DNA from: Methylomonas albis
GTDB lineage: Bacteria; Pseudomonadota; Gammaproteobacteria; Methylococcales; Methylomonadaceae
Assembly: GCF_014850955.1 (NCBI RefSeq)
Contig: NZ_JACXSS010000001.1
Location: 4,464,001 to 4,528,000, forward strand
DNA length: 64,000 bases
Reading direction: 5' to 3'
Part shown: positions 36,107 through 46,900 of the stretch, piece by piece
Position numbering within the stretch: the stretch's first letter is position 1
How the letters are laid out: every line of letters starts with the position of its first letter
Notes under the pieces: generated by a model
Told to the model about the DNA's origin: nothing
The model's database searches: none
Seen by the model: only the letters and a program-made list of their open reading frames with translations
Made by a program: the position numbers and the translations under genes

Positions 36107-36524
36107 GCCGCAAATAATAACAACATATCCGCCAGCCATGTTTAAAATTGCTGCTCTGAATAAACATTGCTATATTAGGCTAGTTTATCTTTGGATAGAC
36201 TTTAACTATAAAAATTTAAAGACCAGGTTTTAGCGCTGTAGCTTCGCGCTAAGCTTAAAGAATTTTTTCGGGTTTTATCGCTCAACCCATGATGAGCGAG
36301 CTGCATCCTTAGTATAGAGTTCGGTATAACAGATCTCCCATTTTTCAAGCGCCACCCTCGGCAATTGCCGATAACCCACTGCGACAATTACTACAATCCT
36401 TTGCAGTTTTCAGTCAGTCTGGCCGCTCACTTAAGTACATATTGGGAAACACGCCGCCTTTATCCGCGACAACCAAACCTGTTTAAGCTCTAGGTAGGAT
36501 ACATAACACAATAAGGATAATTTA
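36107..36524 (+). promoter_or_regulatory. rluC-rne divergent region with rne leader hairpins
   Basis: A 418-bp interval without genes. Two stable hairpins lie within 70 bases: TTAGCGC (36230-36236) with GCGCTAA (36246-36252), and TCGCTCA (36278-36284) with TGAGCGA (36293-36299). In enteric bacteria the rne mRNA has a leader of about 360 bases whose hairpins let RNase E cut its own message; the spacing and position here suit a similar autoregulatory leader. An A/T-rich block before 36230 may hold the promoter. Confidence 0.45.
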
Positions 36525-38765
36525 ATGAAAAGAATGCTTATCAACGCCACGCAGCCCGAAGAGCTGCGGGTGGCCTTGGTAGATGGTCAGAAACTTTATG
36601 ATTTCGACATCGAAGTTCCTTCAAAAGAACAAAAAAAATCTAACATTTATAAAGGTATTATCACCCGGGTAGAACCCAGCCTAGAAGCCGCCTTCGTTAA
36701 TTATGGCGCCGAAAAACACGGTTTCCTGCCGTTTAAGGAAATCGCCCCCGAATACAGAACCGGCGACAGCGACGAAGGTAAATCTTCCAAATCCAATATT
36801 CGCGAAGGCCAGGAAATCGTCGTTCAGATCGAAAAAGAAGAACGCGGCAACAAAGGCGCGGCGCTAACGACCTACATCAGTCTGGCCGGCACTTACTTGG
36901 TGTTGATGCCGAACAACCCCAAAGCCGGCGGCATTTCTCGCCGTATCGAGGGCGACAATCGCAGCGAACTGCGCGAAACCATGGCTGCGCTGGAAATTCC
37001 GGACAGCATGGGTTTGATCATCCGCACAGCAGGCTCCGACAAAAATGTCGAAGAGCTGCAATGGGATTTGAATTACCTGCTACAACTCTGGGAAGCCATT
37101 GATCGTTCCAGCAGCGAGCAAATCGCGCCATTCCTGATTTTCCAGGAAAGCAATGTGATTATCCGCGCATTACGCGATCACTTGCGCGGCGACATCGACG
37201 AAATCCTGATCGACCAGGACGGCGCCTTCAAACTGGTACATAACTTCCTGAAACAGGTGATGCCGCATAATCTGCACAAGGCCAAACTGTATCAGGACAG
37301 CGTACCGCTGTTCAGCCGCTACCAGATCGAAACCCAAATCGAAATGGCGTATCGCCGCGAGGTATCGCTACCTTCCGGCGGCTCCATCGTCATCGACCAC
37401 ACCGAAGCCTTGACCTCGGTCGACATCAACTCGGCGCGCGCTACCAAAGGCAGCGATATTGAAGAAACCGCGTTGAACACCAACCTGGAAGCCGCCGACG
37501 AAATCGCCCGCCAATTGCGTTTGCGCGACTTGGGCGGTTTATTCGTCATCGATTTCATCGACATGATGTCGAACAAAAACCAACGCGAAGTGGAAAACCG
37601 CTTGCGCGATGCGTTGAAAATCGACCGGGCCAGAATCCAGACCGGCCGCATTTCGCGTTTCGGTTTGATGGAAATGTCCAGACAGCGTCTGCGGCCATCG
37701 CTGGGTGACTCAACACAACTGACCTGCCCGCGCTGCAAAGGCCAAGGCACGATCCGCAACGTCGAATCAGTCACACTGGCCGTGTTGCGTTTGATTGAAG
37801 AAGAAGCGATGAAAAAAGGCACCGAGCGCGTCATTGCTTACTTGCCTATCGATTGCGCGACATTCCTATTAAACGAAAAGCGCGCGGTAATTCAAGAAAT
37901 CGAAACCAGATTGCAGGTTGGCATTATCGTATTGCCTAGCAAACATTTGGAAACCCCGGCTTACGACATCGAACGCATCAAATCCGCCGGCGAAAGCAGC
38001 GACGAAAAAGCCAGCCATTTGCACATCAAGGAAGAAGACATCACGGTTCCTGAATTTGCGAAACAGGCCGGCCCTAAAGCCGAAAAAGCTGCGATTAAAG
38101 AGTTTTTGCCGGACTCTCCCGCGCCCGTACAAAGCAAAAAAACCTCTGCCGGTTTGATTCAACGTTTCTGGCAGCGCTTGATCGGGAATAGCAAAGCGGC
38201 CGAAAGCAGTGAATCTGCTGAAAAAAGCGGCGAAGACAAACCCAGATCCGGCAGAAACAACCGTCGGGACCGTGGTGATCGCGGCGACAGAGGAGAAAGA
38301 GGCGAACGTTCAGCGTCATCAGGCCGTAACAACAACCGGCGCAACAACAACCGTCGCCCGCCTAACAATCCGGCAACCGCCGAAAGCACTAGCAACGCAC
38401 CTGCAGAGATAAAGCCGCAACCCGTCGTCGCGATTGACCAGGAAATTCCTGGCGATGCCGCTGCAAGCACCAACAAAGAGAACGGTGGGCAAGAACGCAG
38501 CCGTCGCAGCCGCAGCCGTAGACGCGGCCCTCGCAACGGCGGCGAGAGACGCCCTGAGCAAAGTGCCGGCGGCGAAGCTGGCGAGAGCAGCCAAGGGAGT
38601 AATCAAGGCGAAGAGCGTCCGGCACCGGCCCCTAGCTTTTCCGAAGGCAATGAAGCGACCAGCCAACCACGCTCTTACGATAGAGATTTCGCCGAGCGGA
38701 GCAGCAATAGTCGCAGCACCGAGTCACCTCAAGAACCTGTCAGCCGTAGCGCTAGCGAAGACTGA
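36525..38765 (+). CDS. rne: Ribonuclease E
   Basis: RNase E is the endonuclease that starts mRNA decay and processes rRNA and tRNA. The N-terminal catalytic half (about 1-520) has the S1 domain ([26 protein letters not shown]), the DNase-I-like part with [11 protein letters not shown] and FIDMM, and the zinc link CPRCKGQG near 402. The C-terminal third is disordered, rich in Arg, Gly and Asn ([13 protein letters not shown] and RRNNNRRPP), and much shorter than in E. coli (746 versus 1,061 residues), so degradosome contacts probably differ. The AAGGAT ribosome site lies 9 bases before the ATG. A long leader precedes it and a strong terminator follows. Confidence 0.95.
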   Translation: MKRMLINATQPEELRVALVDGQKLYDFDIEVPSKEQKKSNIYKGIITRVEPSLEAAFVNYGAEKHGFLPFKEIAPEYRTGDSDEGKSSKSNIREGQEIVVQIEKEERGNKGAALTTYISLAGTYLVLMPNNPKAGGISRRIEGDNRSELRETMAALEIPDSMGLIIRTAGSDKNVEELQWDLNYLLQLWEAIDRSSSEQIAPFLIFQESNVIIRALRDHLRGDIDEILIDQDGAFKLVHNFLKQVMPHNLHKAKLYQDSVPLFSRYQIETQIEMAYRREVSLPSGGSIVIDHTEALTSVDINSARATKGSDIEETALNTNLEAADEIARQLRLRDLGGLFVIDFIDMMSNKNQREVENRLRDALKIDRARIQTGRISRFGLMEMSRQRLRPSLGDSTQLTCPRCKGQGTIRNVESVTLAVLRLIEEEAMKKGTERVIAYLPIDCATFLLNEKRAVIQEIETRLQVGIIVLPSKHLETPAYDIERIKSAGESSDEKASHLHIKEEDITVPEFAKQAGPKAEKAAIKEFLPDSPAPVQSKKTSAGLIQRFWQRLIGNSKAAESSESAEKSGEDKPRSGRNNRRDRGDRGDRGERGERSASSGRNNNRRNNNRRPPNNPATAESTSNAPAEIKPQPVVAIDQEIPGDAAASTNKENGGQERSRRSRSRRRGPRNGGERRPEQSAGGEAGESSQGSNQGEERPAPAPSFSEGNEATSQPRSYDRDFAERSSNSRSTESPQEPVSRSASED

Positions 38766-38770
38766 TTAAA

Positions 38771-38810
38771 AAAGCCGGGCAACAGTTCTTGCTGTTGCCC
38801 GGCTTTCTCA
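38771..38810. terminator. Strong rho-independent terminator between rne and aguB
   Basis: AAAGCCGGGCAACAG (38771-38785) and CTGTTGCCCGGCTTT (38792-38806) make a perfect 15-bp stem with a 6-base loop, flanked by A on one side and T on the other, so it can serve both converging genes. Confidence 0.9.
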
Positions 38811-38831
38811 AATCGCTGACATCATCAGCGT

Positions 38832-39716
38832 TTAATCGATAAACCTTCTCTTCAAATCCGCATACTCATCTATCCGGCGATCACGCAGGAATGGCCAGAT
38901 GCGTCTGACGTCCTCGCTGCGCTGCCCATCGAGTTCCGCGAATAGCAATACATCCTGATTATCGTCGGCGCTGCTTAAAATCTCGCCTTGCGGACCAGCG
39001 ATAAAGCTATTCCCCCAGAACTGAATGCCCGGCGCTTGATCCGGGGCGGCTTCGAAACCGATGCGATTACACGAAATCACTGGAATACCGTTCGCTACCG
39101 CATGCGCGCGCTGCACAGTAATCCAGGCATCGCATTGGCGCTGTTTCTCGGCATCGTCGTCATCGGGGTTCCAGCCAATCGCAGTCGGATAGATCAGCAA
39201 TTCGGCACCAGCTAAAGCCATCAAACGCGCGGCTTCCGGATACCATTGATCCCAACAGATCAACACGCCCAACTTACCGATTGAGGTTTGGATCGGTGTA
39301 AAACCTAGGTCACCAGGCGTGAAATAAAACTTCTCGTAAAAACCCGGATCGTCGGGAATATGCATTTTCCTGAACGTACCGGCGATGCTGCCATCCTTAT
39401 CAAACACCACCGCAGTGTTGTGATACAAACCCGGCGCGCGTTTCTCGAAAATGGTCGAGACAATCACCACCTGGTTGGCTTTGGCCACTCCGGCCAGCGT
39501 TTCGCAAGTCGGGCCGGGAATCGGTTGCGCCAAATCAAAACAAGCGGTGTCCTCACTTTGACAGAAATAATGATCGAGATGCAGTTCCGGCAAGACCACC
39601 AAATCGGCGTTCTGCCGGGCGGCTGTTTCGATTTGACTGATCGAATAAGCCAGATTGGTTTCCCGGCCGCGATTGCAAGGCTGCTGCACGGCACAGGCGA
39701 TAATCGTTTTTTTCAT
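38832..39716 (-). CDS. aguB: N-carbamoylputrescine amidase
   Basis: A 294-residue nitrilase-superfamily enzyme that converts N-carbamoylputrescine to putrescine, carbon dioxide and ammonia. The triad is Glu44 (VLPELH), Lys117 (FRKMHIPD) and Cys154 (GVLICWDQWYPE). CPA-type features include PGFYEKFYFTPGD and the C-terminal RRIDEY. It lies 15 bases after the agmatine deiminase gene; together they form the agmatine route from arginine to putrescine. Confidence 0.95.
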   Translation of the reverse strand: MKKTIIACAVQQPCNRGRETNLAYSISQIETAARQNADLVVLPELHLDHYFCQSEDTACFDLAQPIPGPTCETLAGVAKANQVVIVSTIFEKRAPGLYHNTAVVFDKDGSIAGTFRKMHIPDDPGFYEKFYFTPGDLGFTPIQTSIGKLGVLICWDQWYPEAARLMALAGAELLIYPTAIGWNPDDDDAEKQRQCDAWITVQRAHAVANGIPVISCNRIGFEAAPDQAPGIQFWGNSFIAGPQGEILSSADDNQDVLLFAELDGQRSEDVRRIWPFLRDRRIDEYADLKRRFID

Positions 39717-39731
39717 GAGTCGGACAGATTC

Positions 39732-40763
39732 TTAGAAATTCAATTTAACGAACGCCGGCACCTGCATGCTGGCGCAATGCAAACTACCGTATTGATGCAC
39801 CAGCGGCCGGCATGGCGTGGCGATAATTTCATGATTTGGGAAACAGCTTGTCAGCCGTTCCAGCGCCACCGCATCCATCGCATCCTCATAAACCGGCACC
39901 AATACCGCACCATTGATAATCAGGAAATTCGAGTAATTGGCAGGCAATTGCTGGCCTTGTTCGTCAAAAATCGATTTCGGTAACGGCAACGCCACCAAAC
40001 GATAGGCTTCACCGCCTGCCGTCTTAAAGGTCTTTAACTGCGCTTCCATATTTTTCAGGCTTTGGAAATGCGGATCTTCGCTATCTTCGCAAGCCGTGTA
40101 GGCAATAGTGTTGGCATCGCAAAACCGCGCCAGCGTATCGATATGCGCATCGGTGTCATCTCCGGCCAAATTGCTTTGCTCGACCCATAAAATCCGCTTC
40201 GCACCTAAATAATTTTGCAACTGACTAGCAATCGCCGCTTCCGATAAATCCGGATTGCGGTTGGGGTTGAGCAAGCAATTTCTGGTGGTCATCAAGGTGC
40301 CTTGACCGTCCGACTCCACGCTGCCGCCCTCCAATACCAGATCCAACGTCGCGGTGGGATGGCCCTTGAAAATCGGATGGGCAAACAGCGCCAGATTCAA
40401 GGCATCGTCGGCTGCATGCGGATATTTCTTGCCCCAGCCATTGAAACGAAAATTCAGCAACTGCACACTGGCTTTGGGATGCTGCCATTCCATCGTCAGA
40501 AACACCGTATCCCGCAGCCAAATATCGTTGTAATCGGCCTGCACCATATGAATTTTTTCGTTTTGGCCCAGTTGAGTCTGAATATGCTGTTGGTGCTCGC
40601 CGTCCTTGCAAATAATCACCAAAGGCTGAAAGCGGCTGATGGTAGTAGCAACAAAATGATAGGTGTCTTCGACAGCGGACAGATTGGTAAAGTCGCCGCC
40701 GTGGTGCGGCCAAGCGATAATAACGGCTGATTGTGTTTCCCATTCTGCTGGAAAGCGAATCAT
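39732..40763 (-). CDS. aguA: Agmatine deiminase
   Basis: A 343-residue guanidino-group-modifying enzyme of the peptidyl-arginine-deiminase fold; it turns agmatine into N-carbamoylputrescine. Signatures seen are the N-terminal FPAEWETQSAVIIAWPH, the acidic VLEGGSVESDG, the DTDAHIDTLARF motif with the catalytic histidine, and the nucleophile Cys330 in GSLHCASMQVPA. It is the first gene of the aguA-aguB pair. Confidence 0.95.
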   Translation of the reverse strand: MIRFPAEWETQSAVIIAWPHHGGDFTNLSAVEDTYHFVATTISRFQPLVIICKDGEHQQHIQTQLGQNEKIHMVQADYNDIWLRDTVFLTMEWQHPKASVQLLNFRFNGWGKKYPHAADDALNLALFAHPIFKGHPTATLDLVLEGGSVESDGQGTLMTTRNCLLNPNRNPDLSEAAIASQLQNYLGAKRILWVEQSNLAGDDTDAHIDTLARFCDANTIAYTACEDSEDPHFQSLKNMEAQLKTFKTAGGEAYRLVALPLPKSIFDEQGQQLPANYSNFLIINGAVLVPVYEDAMDAVALERLTSCFPNHEIIATPCRPLVHQYGSLHCASMQVPAFVKLNF

Positions 40764-41459
40764 GAGTACTCCCTGGATAATGTGGCTTTGAGAAATAATG
40801 CCTTATTGTATCAATGCTGACCGGTTAAGGCCTATTCCACGGAATTTTAAATATCATTGGGTGATGTTCGGATGCGGAAACAAAGTTTCAGCAGGATTGT
40901 TGCTAACACCAAGAAACAGTTGGGATGCAATTGGAGAAGCAGGAATGGATTGAAGCCCCTGGATTGGCAGTGGATGAGCCCGCCGGCGGGGGATTCCACA
41001 GCCTAAACTGTAGTCTCCAACCCGCCAGCCTACCGCCGATGCCGTTGACGAGGTCAGACTCGAAGTCTGTAGTCAGTCAGAAATCCCGAAATTTACCGTG
41101 AGGCCGCACTAACCAAGACCTCTGCCATCATTTCAGCCAATTATGAACAAAATACGAAACCACGATTGCTCGAGGGATTCGACGCCACTATGCACTAATT
41201 TGAATCTTTCCGTACCCGCTCTTTACGTGGTAATTGCCCCTAACGTTCAATCCTCAGACAGGACACGCGTTGCCGCTCATTTGTTCCACTCGTCATCGAC
41301 CGCTTGCGCAGTGTTAACACCGCAGTAGCGCTCTGCGTTTCATTCTGGCCTTCCGGCCGATTTTTTCAAGCGCGAATCCGAATTTTGCGGAACTTATCGC
41401 CGCAGTTTCAAAAATCCAAGATAAATTCGATTCCGCGCTGATAAAAATTTGTGCCTGCT
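40764..41459. other. 696-bp region without a supported gene
   Basis: No coding region is supported; a 61-codon plus-strand frame at 41143-41328 lacks a ribosome site and plausible composition. Small palindromes are present: CCCGCCGGCGGG at 40979-40990 and a CAGACT/AGTCTG hairpin near 41066-41080. The left end must hold the aguA promoter. A GGCC/GGCC hairpin followed by six T residues near 41347-41366 is a weak terminator-like element. Confidence 0.45.
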
Positions 41460-42617
41460 TTAAGCGCCTAACAACCCAACTTTTTTAGGTTTGCCGAAAA
41501 CCCTGAATCCAAGCAACGCAGACCCGAACAACCAGAAAGCCGCAGGCAACGGCACCACGGTAATCGCACCGAACAAACCATGCGCTTCATCGCCGGGTCC
41601 GGCCGTGAAATAGATCGCCTGACTACTGCCGGCAGACCCGCCGTTACCGGCTGACAAGGCCCAGAGTCCGTCAATTTTCAGTACTTGTCCGTTACTGTCT
41701 TTCAGTTGGCCGACCAAACTGCCATTGATTAAATTGTACGCATTGATAGTACCGTCACCAAAGTTACCAACCAATAAATCTCCTGCAAATTCGCCGAACG
41801 ACGATGGCGCAATTGCCAAACCCCAGGGCGCGTTTAACGCACCGCCGGTAACCAAGCGCTTTTCCAAATTCCCCTGTAAATCGAAAACACTTACCATCCC
41901 CAGACCGGCACCCGCCACCTCATCAGGCGAAGCACTGTCTTTAAGCGCATAAGCCACATAGAGTTTGTCCCCCAGGGCTTGGATGTTAAACGGCGAAAAA
42001 CCCGACGGTAGATTAGGATCGGTAAATGTTCCCGCCAGATTCTGTGCCCCTGGAGAGCCTTTCAACACATCGACAGCACCGGTATTAAAATTGGCGGCAT
42101 ACAAATAGGAATTACCGCCGAAGCTGGCTATCGCCGCGCCTTTGTAAAGATTACTGGCGCTCGACGTCACCAAGGTTTCCGCCGTGGTACCCAGCGCACC
42201 ACGCCAGCCGGAAACGGTACCGTCTTCGCTGACGAACAAAAAGGCATCGCCATTAAAGCCCGTCGAATTATTGAACACCTGCCCGGTCACATTGCCGGCA
42301 CCGGGAATTGCGACGGTTAAACCCAGTTTCGTTGGTTTTTGAGTGGTCGGACTGACGTTGAACAAGGTCGAAACACCAGTGGCGTTGTCCGACACCCAGA
42401 AAGGCCCCGCCGTGCCAAACGATAGCCCCCAGGGATTCTTCAAACTGGTATCGGTAATTTGTGCGGAATTAGCCGATTGATCGTCGGTCACTAGATTGAT
42501 TTGCGCAAACGACGTTGTAGCGTTGGCCTCATGCGAATAGATTATCAGGGCGGCGACCAGCGTCAGTACCAGTCTGGTGGGGGAATTCAGAAAAGATAGT
42601 TTCAACAGCGTATTCAT
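41460..42617 (-). CDS. TIGR03118-type exported protein with VPLPA C-terminal sorting signal
   Basis: A 385-residue secreted protein. ATG 42617 is chosen because GGAG lies just upstream and it gives a normal signal peptide (LVLTLVAALIIYSHEANA); an upstream frame adds a spurious cysteine-containing stretch. The mature part has a propeller-like repeat pattern (NPWGLSFGTAGPFWVSDNATG, APWGLAIAPSSFGEFAGDLLVGNFGDGTI) characteristic of the TIGR03118 family. The C-terminus VPLPAAFWLFGSALLGF followed by KPKK is a VPLPA/PEP-CTERM-type tripartite signal, suggesting exosortase-dependent processing. Function unknown. Confidence 0.85.
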   Translation of the reverse strand: MNTLLKLSFLNSPTRLVLTLVAALIIYSHEANATTSFAQINLVTDDQSANSAQITDTSLKNPWGLSFGTAGPFWVSDNATGVSTLFNVSPTTQKPTKLGLTVAIPGAGNVTGQVFNNSTGFNGDAFLFVSEDGTVSGWRGALGTTAETLVTSSASNLYKGAAIASFGGNSYLYAANFNTGAVDVLKGSPGAQNLAGTFTDPNLPSGFSPFNIQALGDKLYVAYALKDSASPDEVAGAGLGMVSVFDLQGNLEKRLVTGGALNAPWGLAIAPSSFGEFAGDLLVGNFGDGTINAYNLINGSLVGQLKDSNGQVLKIDGLWALSAGNGGSAGSSQAIYFTAGPGDEAHGLFGAITVVPLPAAFWLFGSALLGFRVFGKPKKVGLLGA

Positions 42618-42957
42618 GTCAGCAATCTCCAGTAATAAGTATTTTGGGACTAAAACCAACAAACAGCGCTGCTGACCGAATCTTATCAACGCGGATTATT
42701 TGGCTCGAGTTCTTTTGAAATAAGCGCGTTCACCTCCGATTAGTTGTCATACATCTTCAAATTCCGCTAGCGGAGCCTTTATTTACCTACCAATGCGTCG
42801 CCCCGCAAAAAGCGAACCCCAATACCAGGAGAAAGGTTTAACTTATCGGTAAATACAACTTGATTGTCCCCAAGGCAAAAAACTCGCGGTTATTTAACGA
42901 GATGGCGTGGCCCAAGGGTCGCGTTTACCGGGCCGTGACTGGGCCGCCTACTCAAAC
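42618..42957. other. Interval downstream of the injection-system operon
   Basis: 340 bp without a gene. It must contain the promoter of the exported protein gene. A weak minus-strand terminator can be drawn at 42877-42901 (CTCG/CGAG stem followed by six T residues on the minus strand), which would end the long operon to its right. Confidence 0.4.
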
Positions 42958-43926
42958 TCAACTCACCAACAACATCTTCCGCGCTTTAACCCCGTAAGCA
43001 TCATCCGGCAAATCCGCCAACTGCCGCAGCAATTGCGTGCCGGATTCCTGCTCGCCGTTTTGCTGTAAGGCCAGACCTAAATAGAATTGATATTTGCTGG
43101 ACGCGCGAGCGGCCTCGCTTATAGCCTCCATCTGCTCCATCGCCGCGAGCGTATGCTGACCGGATAACAACACCACCGCCAAATCTAGGCGCGAGTCGTC
43201 ATCGTCCGGATTATGTTCCAATAAATACTCGAACTGGGCGATAGCAACATCGCGCTTACCCAAGCTCAGATTCACCAAGGCCAGATGCCGCAAGGCGTTG
43301 CTGTCGTCCGGATTCAAGGCCAGTGCGGTTTCCAGCGCGTCGTGGGCGCTGCCCAAATCGTTACGCAGGAAATAGGTAATACCCAGTTGCGCCCAAGCCT
43401 CCTGATAATTTCCATCCAAAGCCAGCGCCTGCAGATAATGCTGCACCGCTTCCGCCAGTCTTTGCTGAGCCGCTACGGCAATACCCAGGCGAGTGCGTAA
43501 TTGCGGTGCATTGGGTTGCAGATTCAAAGCCCTAATCGCTGCATATTCACCGCCTTGAAAGTCGCCCAGTAACACTTTTATCCGGGCCAGATTATCCCAA
43601 GCCGTGACGTTACCCGGATCGCAAGCAGTAGCCTGCTCCAGGTGAGCGAGCCCGTCGCCGGCATGCCCGGTATTCACCAGCACCTGACCGAGATTGCAAT
43701 GCGCCATCGCCATATTCGGCTTCAGACGCAGCGCGGTACGTAAATGCACCAAGGCCGCCGCCCACTCTTGCCGCTGCGCCAGCACAAAACCCAGATTGTT
43801 ATGCGCGCTGGCGTTGTCGGCATCCAATTCCAGCGCCGCTCGATATAAGCGCGCTGCTTCGGCCAGGTTACCGGACTGATGGGCAATCACACCTTCTCTA
43901 AGCAAATCGTTAATCGCAATACTCAT
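42958..43926 (-). CDS. TPR protein coupled to the DUF4157 effector gene
   Basis: A 322-residue cytoplasmic protein made of about eight tetratricopeptide repeats (GNLAEAARLYRAALELDADNASAHNNLG; QEWAAALVHLRTALRLKPNMAMAHCNLG; onward) and a divergent C-terminal part. Its ATG overlaps the stop of the effector gene (TAATG), so its synthesis is tied to that of the effector. TPR proteins commonly act as chaperones or adaptors, so it may load or mask the effector; this is inference. It is the last gene of the injection-system operon. No catalytic domain is seen. Confidence 0.88.
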   Translation of the reverse strand: MSIAINDLLREGVIAHQSGNLAEAARLYRAALELDADNASAHNNLGFVLAQRQEWAAALVHLRTALRLKPNMAMAHCNLGQVLVNTGHAGDGLAHLEQATACDPGNVTAWDNLARIKVLLGDFQGGEYAAIRALNLQPNAPQLRTRLGIAVAAQQRLAEAVQHYLQALALDGNYQEAWAQLGITYFLRNDLGSAHDALETALALNPDDSNALRHLALVNLSLGKRDVAIAQFEYLLEHNPDDDDSRLDLAVVLLSGQHTLAAMEQMEAISEAARASSKYQFYLGLALQQNGEQESGTQLLRQLADLPDDAYGVKARKMLLVS

Positions 43927-46900
43927 TAGGCAATCCTTTCGATAAGTCCGCTGAGAATATCACTGGGCGAAATGTCCGGCACCTCAAACTGCACGTCATC
44001 CAGCGATACATCGAAGGGCTGTCCTTCGTGGTAATGTACCGGCAGACTGATACCAAACTTGTAATCCGAACCAAATTGGTATGCCGCCAGTTGCCAACGC
44101 TGGTCATAAACGCTGAAGCCCAATGCAGTCACCGCCACGTAACCGGAAATATCGAAGGTAAAGCTGGGTTGCGCGGATACCGATAACTTGGCAGTCAAAT
44201 CCAGACCGGTGGCCGGCGTCCAATCCACATGCACGCCCGCCTCGGCCGCACCTTCGACACCCAGTTTGCCACCTATCTCCAGACCGCCGGTGGCACTGGC
44301 ACCCGTGATACCCAGACCGATACCGGCCCGCACCGCCAAGCGCAACCCGGCATCGGCCGGCACTTTGAGATGAGCGTCGCCGGTAATCTTGGTGTCTTGC
44401 TCGTGATCGGGATTGTAGGTCAAACCAATTTTCAATTGATCCAGGCTGCCGGGGCCAATGCCTGCTGTCGCACTGAGATTACCGCCTACTTCCGCGACGA
44501 TGCCAGGCACTATCGGCACTTGCGTGGCGACGGCAAACAATGATTTGTTGATCTCCTTGCGCGGAAAGATCTCCAGCGAACTGGGTAAACCCAATTCCCC
44601 GGACACGGTAATCTCGCCTTCCTCATCCAATGTCAATCCAACGGTCGCTTTCAACCACGGCGCGGCAGTGACATCGACCGTGCCGCTGCCCCACACTTTG
44701 ATAGGCTCGGCCTCGCCGCCACCTTCGCCGACCACGGCCTTGGCATTCAGATCGACATTGCCGGCCAACATGCTGCGTTTGTAATTGGCCGTGAGTTTGC
44801 CATTCAATAAGCCATCCTTATAATCCAGTTTGATTTTGGCGCTGGCGTCCAACCCGCTCAAATCGGGTTCCAACTCGCCGCCGCCGCCCAGCGACCAGAC
44901 ATCGCCCTTGCGCTCCGCCGACACATTCAGCTTGCCGGCTTTGATACGCGGGATGGTGTCGGACAGCGTCGCCTCGCCGCCCAAGCTGATATTGCCGGTA
45001 TCGTCGGCATGAGCGGACAATTTGGCACCTTTAAAACCGGGTACGGAAACCTCGGCATCGCCGGCAAAATCGATGGCTTTCTTGGCATCGTCGTAAGCCA
45101 AGGTAAAACTGGCTTTTTTGATGCCTTTCAGCGCGCCTGGCTTCAAGCCAAGTGTACCGGAGGCTTTAATTCCTTTGGCGCTGTCATAGTCGATGCGCCC
45201 CGCACCCGTGAACAGTTGTTTATCAAACTCCAGCTGGCCGGCCATCGCAAAGCCGCCGGCCGTGGCACTACCTTCCAAAGACCCCTTAGCCAATTCGCCA
45301 ATATGAAACTCCACCAAGCCGGCGGCGGCAATCGGCGTGGCGGCGCCGGCACTCAGCGTCAGCGAACTGCTATCCAATTGAATCGGCCCTTTCATGTCGA
45401 ATTCATCGGTGGCAAAGGTTTTCGAGAACACCAAATCGCCGCCCACCAGTGCCACATCAACAGTCGTGCCGGCCAGCAACGGAATACCGTCGATGGTTAA
45501 GACACCGCCGCCGACGATATTGGCACTGGCATCCATATCGGCGTTATTCAACGCAATCGGGCTCAAAGTCTTGGCTTTAAAGGCATTGCGATAAGCATCG
45601 GCTACTTGGCCGGGCGGAATATGGCATAGCGTTGGCGCACCGCTGCTGACAAAATTTAACGTGGTATTCTGCGCATCGACTTTTTTGGTCTTGGGCATGG
45701 TCAGCGTTACCGTACCGCTGCCGGCCGTGCGATTAAAGGTGCCGCCTACCACCGACATGCCGCCCCAACTGCCGCCCTCGAAGGTTTCACTGCCCGGATC
45801 GCCTTTCAAAGCACTGACAAACATCACCCCGGCGCCGGGGCGCGGTAGCAGCCGCAATTTGTCGTTGGCAAACAGATCGGGTGCATTGGTTTTGGTGGCT
45901 TTTTCCAACGGTTTCATGTGCGCCATGCCGGTGACTTTTTCCGCCGCCCAGCAAGTGCCGGGACTGCCGCCCACACTACCTTCGAATTTCACTTCGTCGA
46001 ATATCAGCTTGTCCTGATAGCTGGTTTTGATCGCATCCAGCGCGGCCGAAGCAGGGTCCTTGGCGGCAGTAGCCGGTACCGCGCCGGCGGCCGGCGCCGG
46101 GCTGGGCGTTGCGGGATTCGTGGCCGCTGCCGGTGCGACTCCAGGTGCGGCTTTGCCGCGCCCCGGCAGCGGTTTGGAGAGATTTTCCGGCAAGTCGCCA
46201 CCGCCTTCCACTTCGGGTGGAATGGCGGCGCGTATCGCTTTATCGATGGCGTTTTTAATCTTACTGCCCGAACTGCGATTGGCGCTGGCATCCAGTAACT
46301 GGAAGTTTTCCAGCTTATCCGCATCGCCGCCCAACTGGAGTTCCAAAATATGATCGACGTCGAACAAATGCGGCGCACCCTGGCTATCCCACCACGGCAA
46401 AATAGCCTGCTCACGAATATTGCTTTCGGTGCCGATCAGATAGCCTTGTCCGCCACCACCGGCTTTCAGCTTCAAGGCATATTGCGTATTGGTCCCGCTG
46501 GTGTCCGGCAAGGTGTTGTCGCTACCGAGATAGGGTTTTAAATCCCAACCGCCGGACGACGGTTTGATCTGCTTTTTCCAGTCCTCGATCTGGTTGGTTC
46601 GCTCGTCGGCTTGCGGTAATTTCCAATTGGTCAGACCGCCGTATTTGGCGCTGAATTTTTCCTGCATGCCCGGTTTTTGCGGCAAGGAGAGCGAGGGAAC
46701 ATGCAGCTCGCCGCCCTTGAGCTTGCCCTTGCCGGCGCTCTTAGCACCGCCCGCGCCAGGCGATGCGGTTGGCGCACCCGGCGGCGTTTCACGCATCACG
46801 CGTTGCACCCCGGCGCTTTGTTGCACCACATGGCTTAGTTCATGCGCCAACAATTCGCGCCCGGCATCGGCATCCGGCGCAAATTCGCCAGGCGCAAAAT

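Noticed and set aside
41143-41328. A 61-codon plus-strand open frame
   Set aside because: No ribosome site, unlikely composition and no neighbour context.
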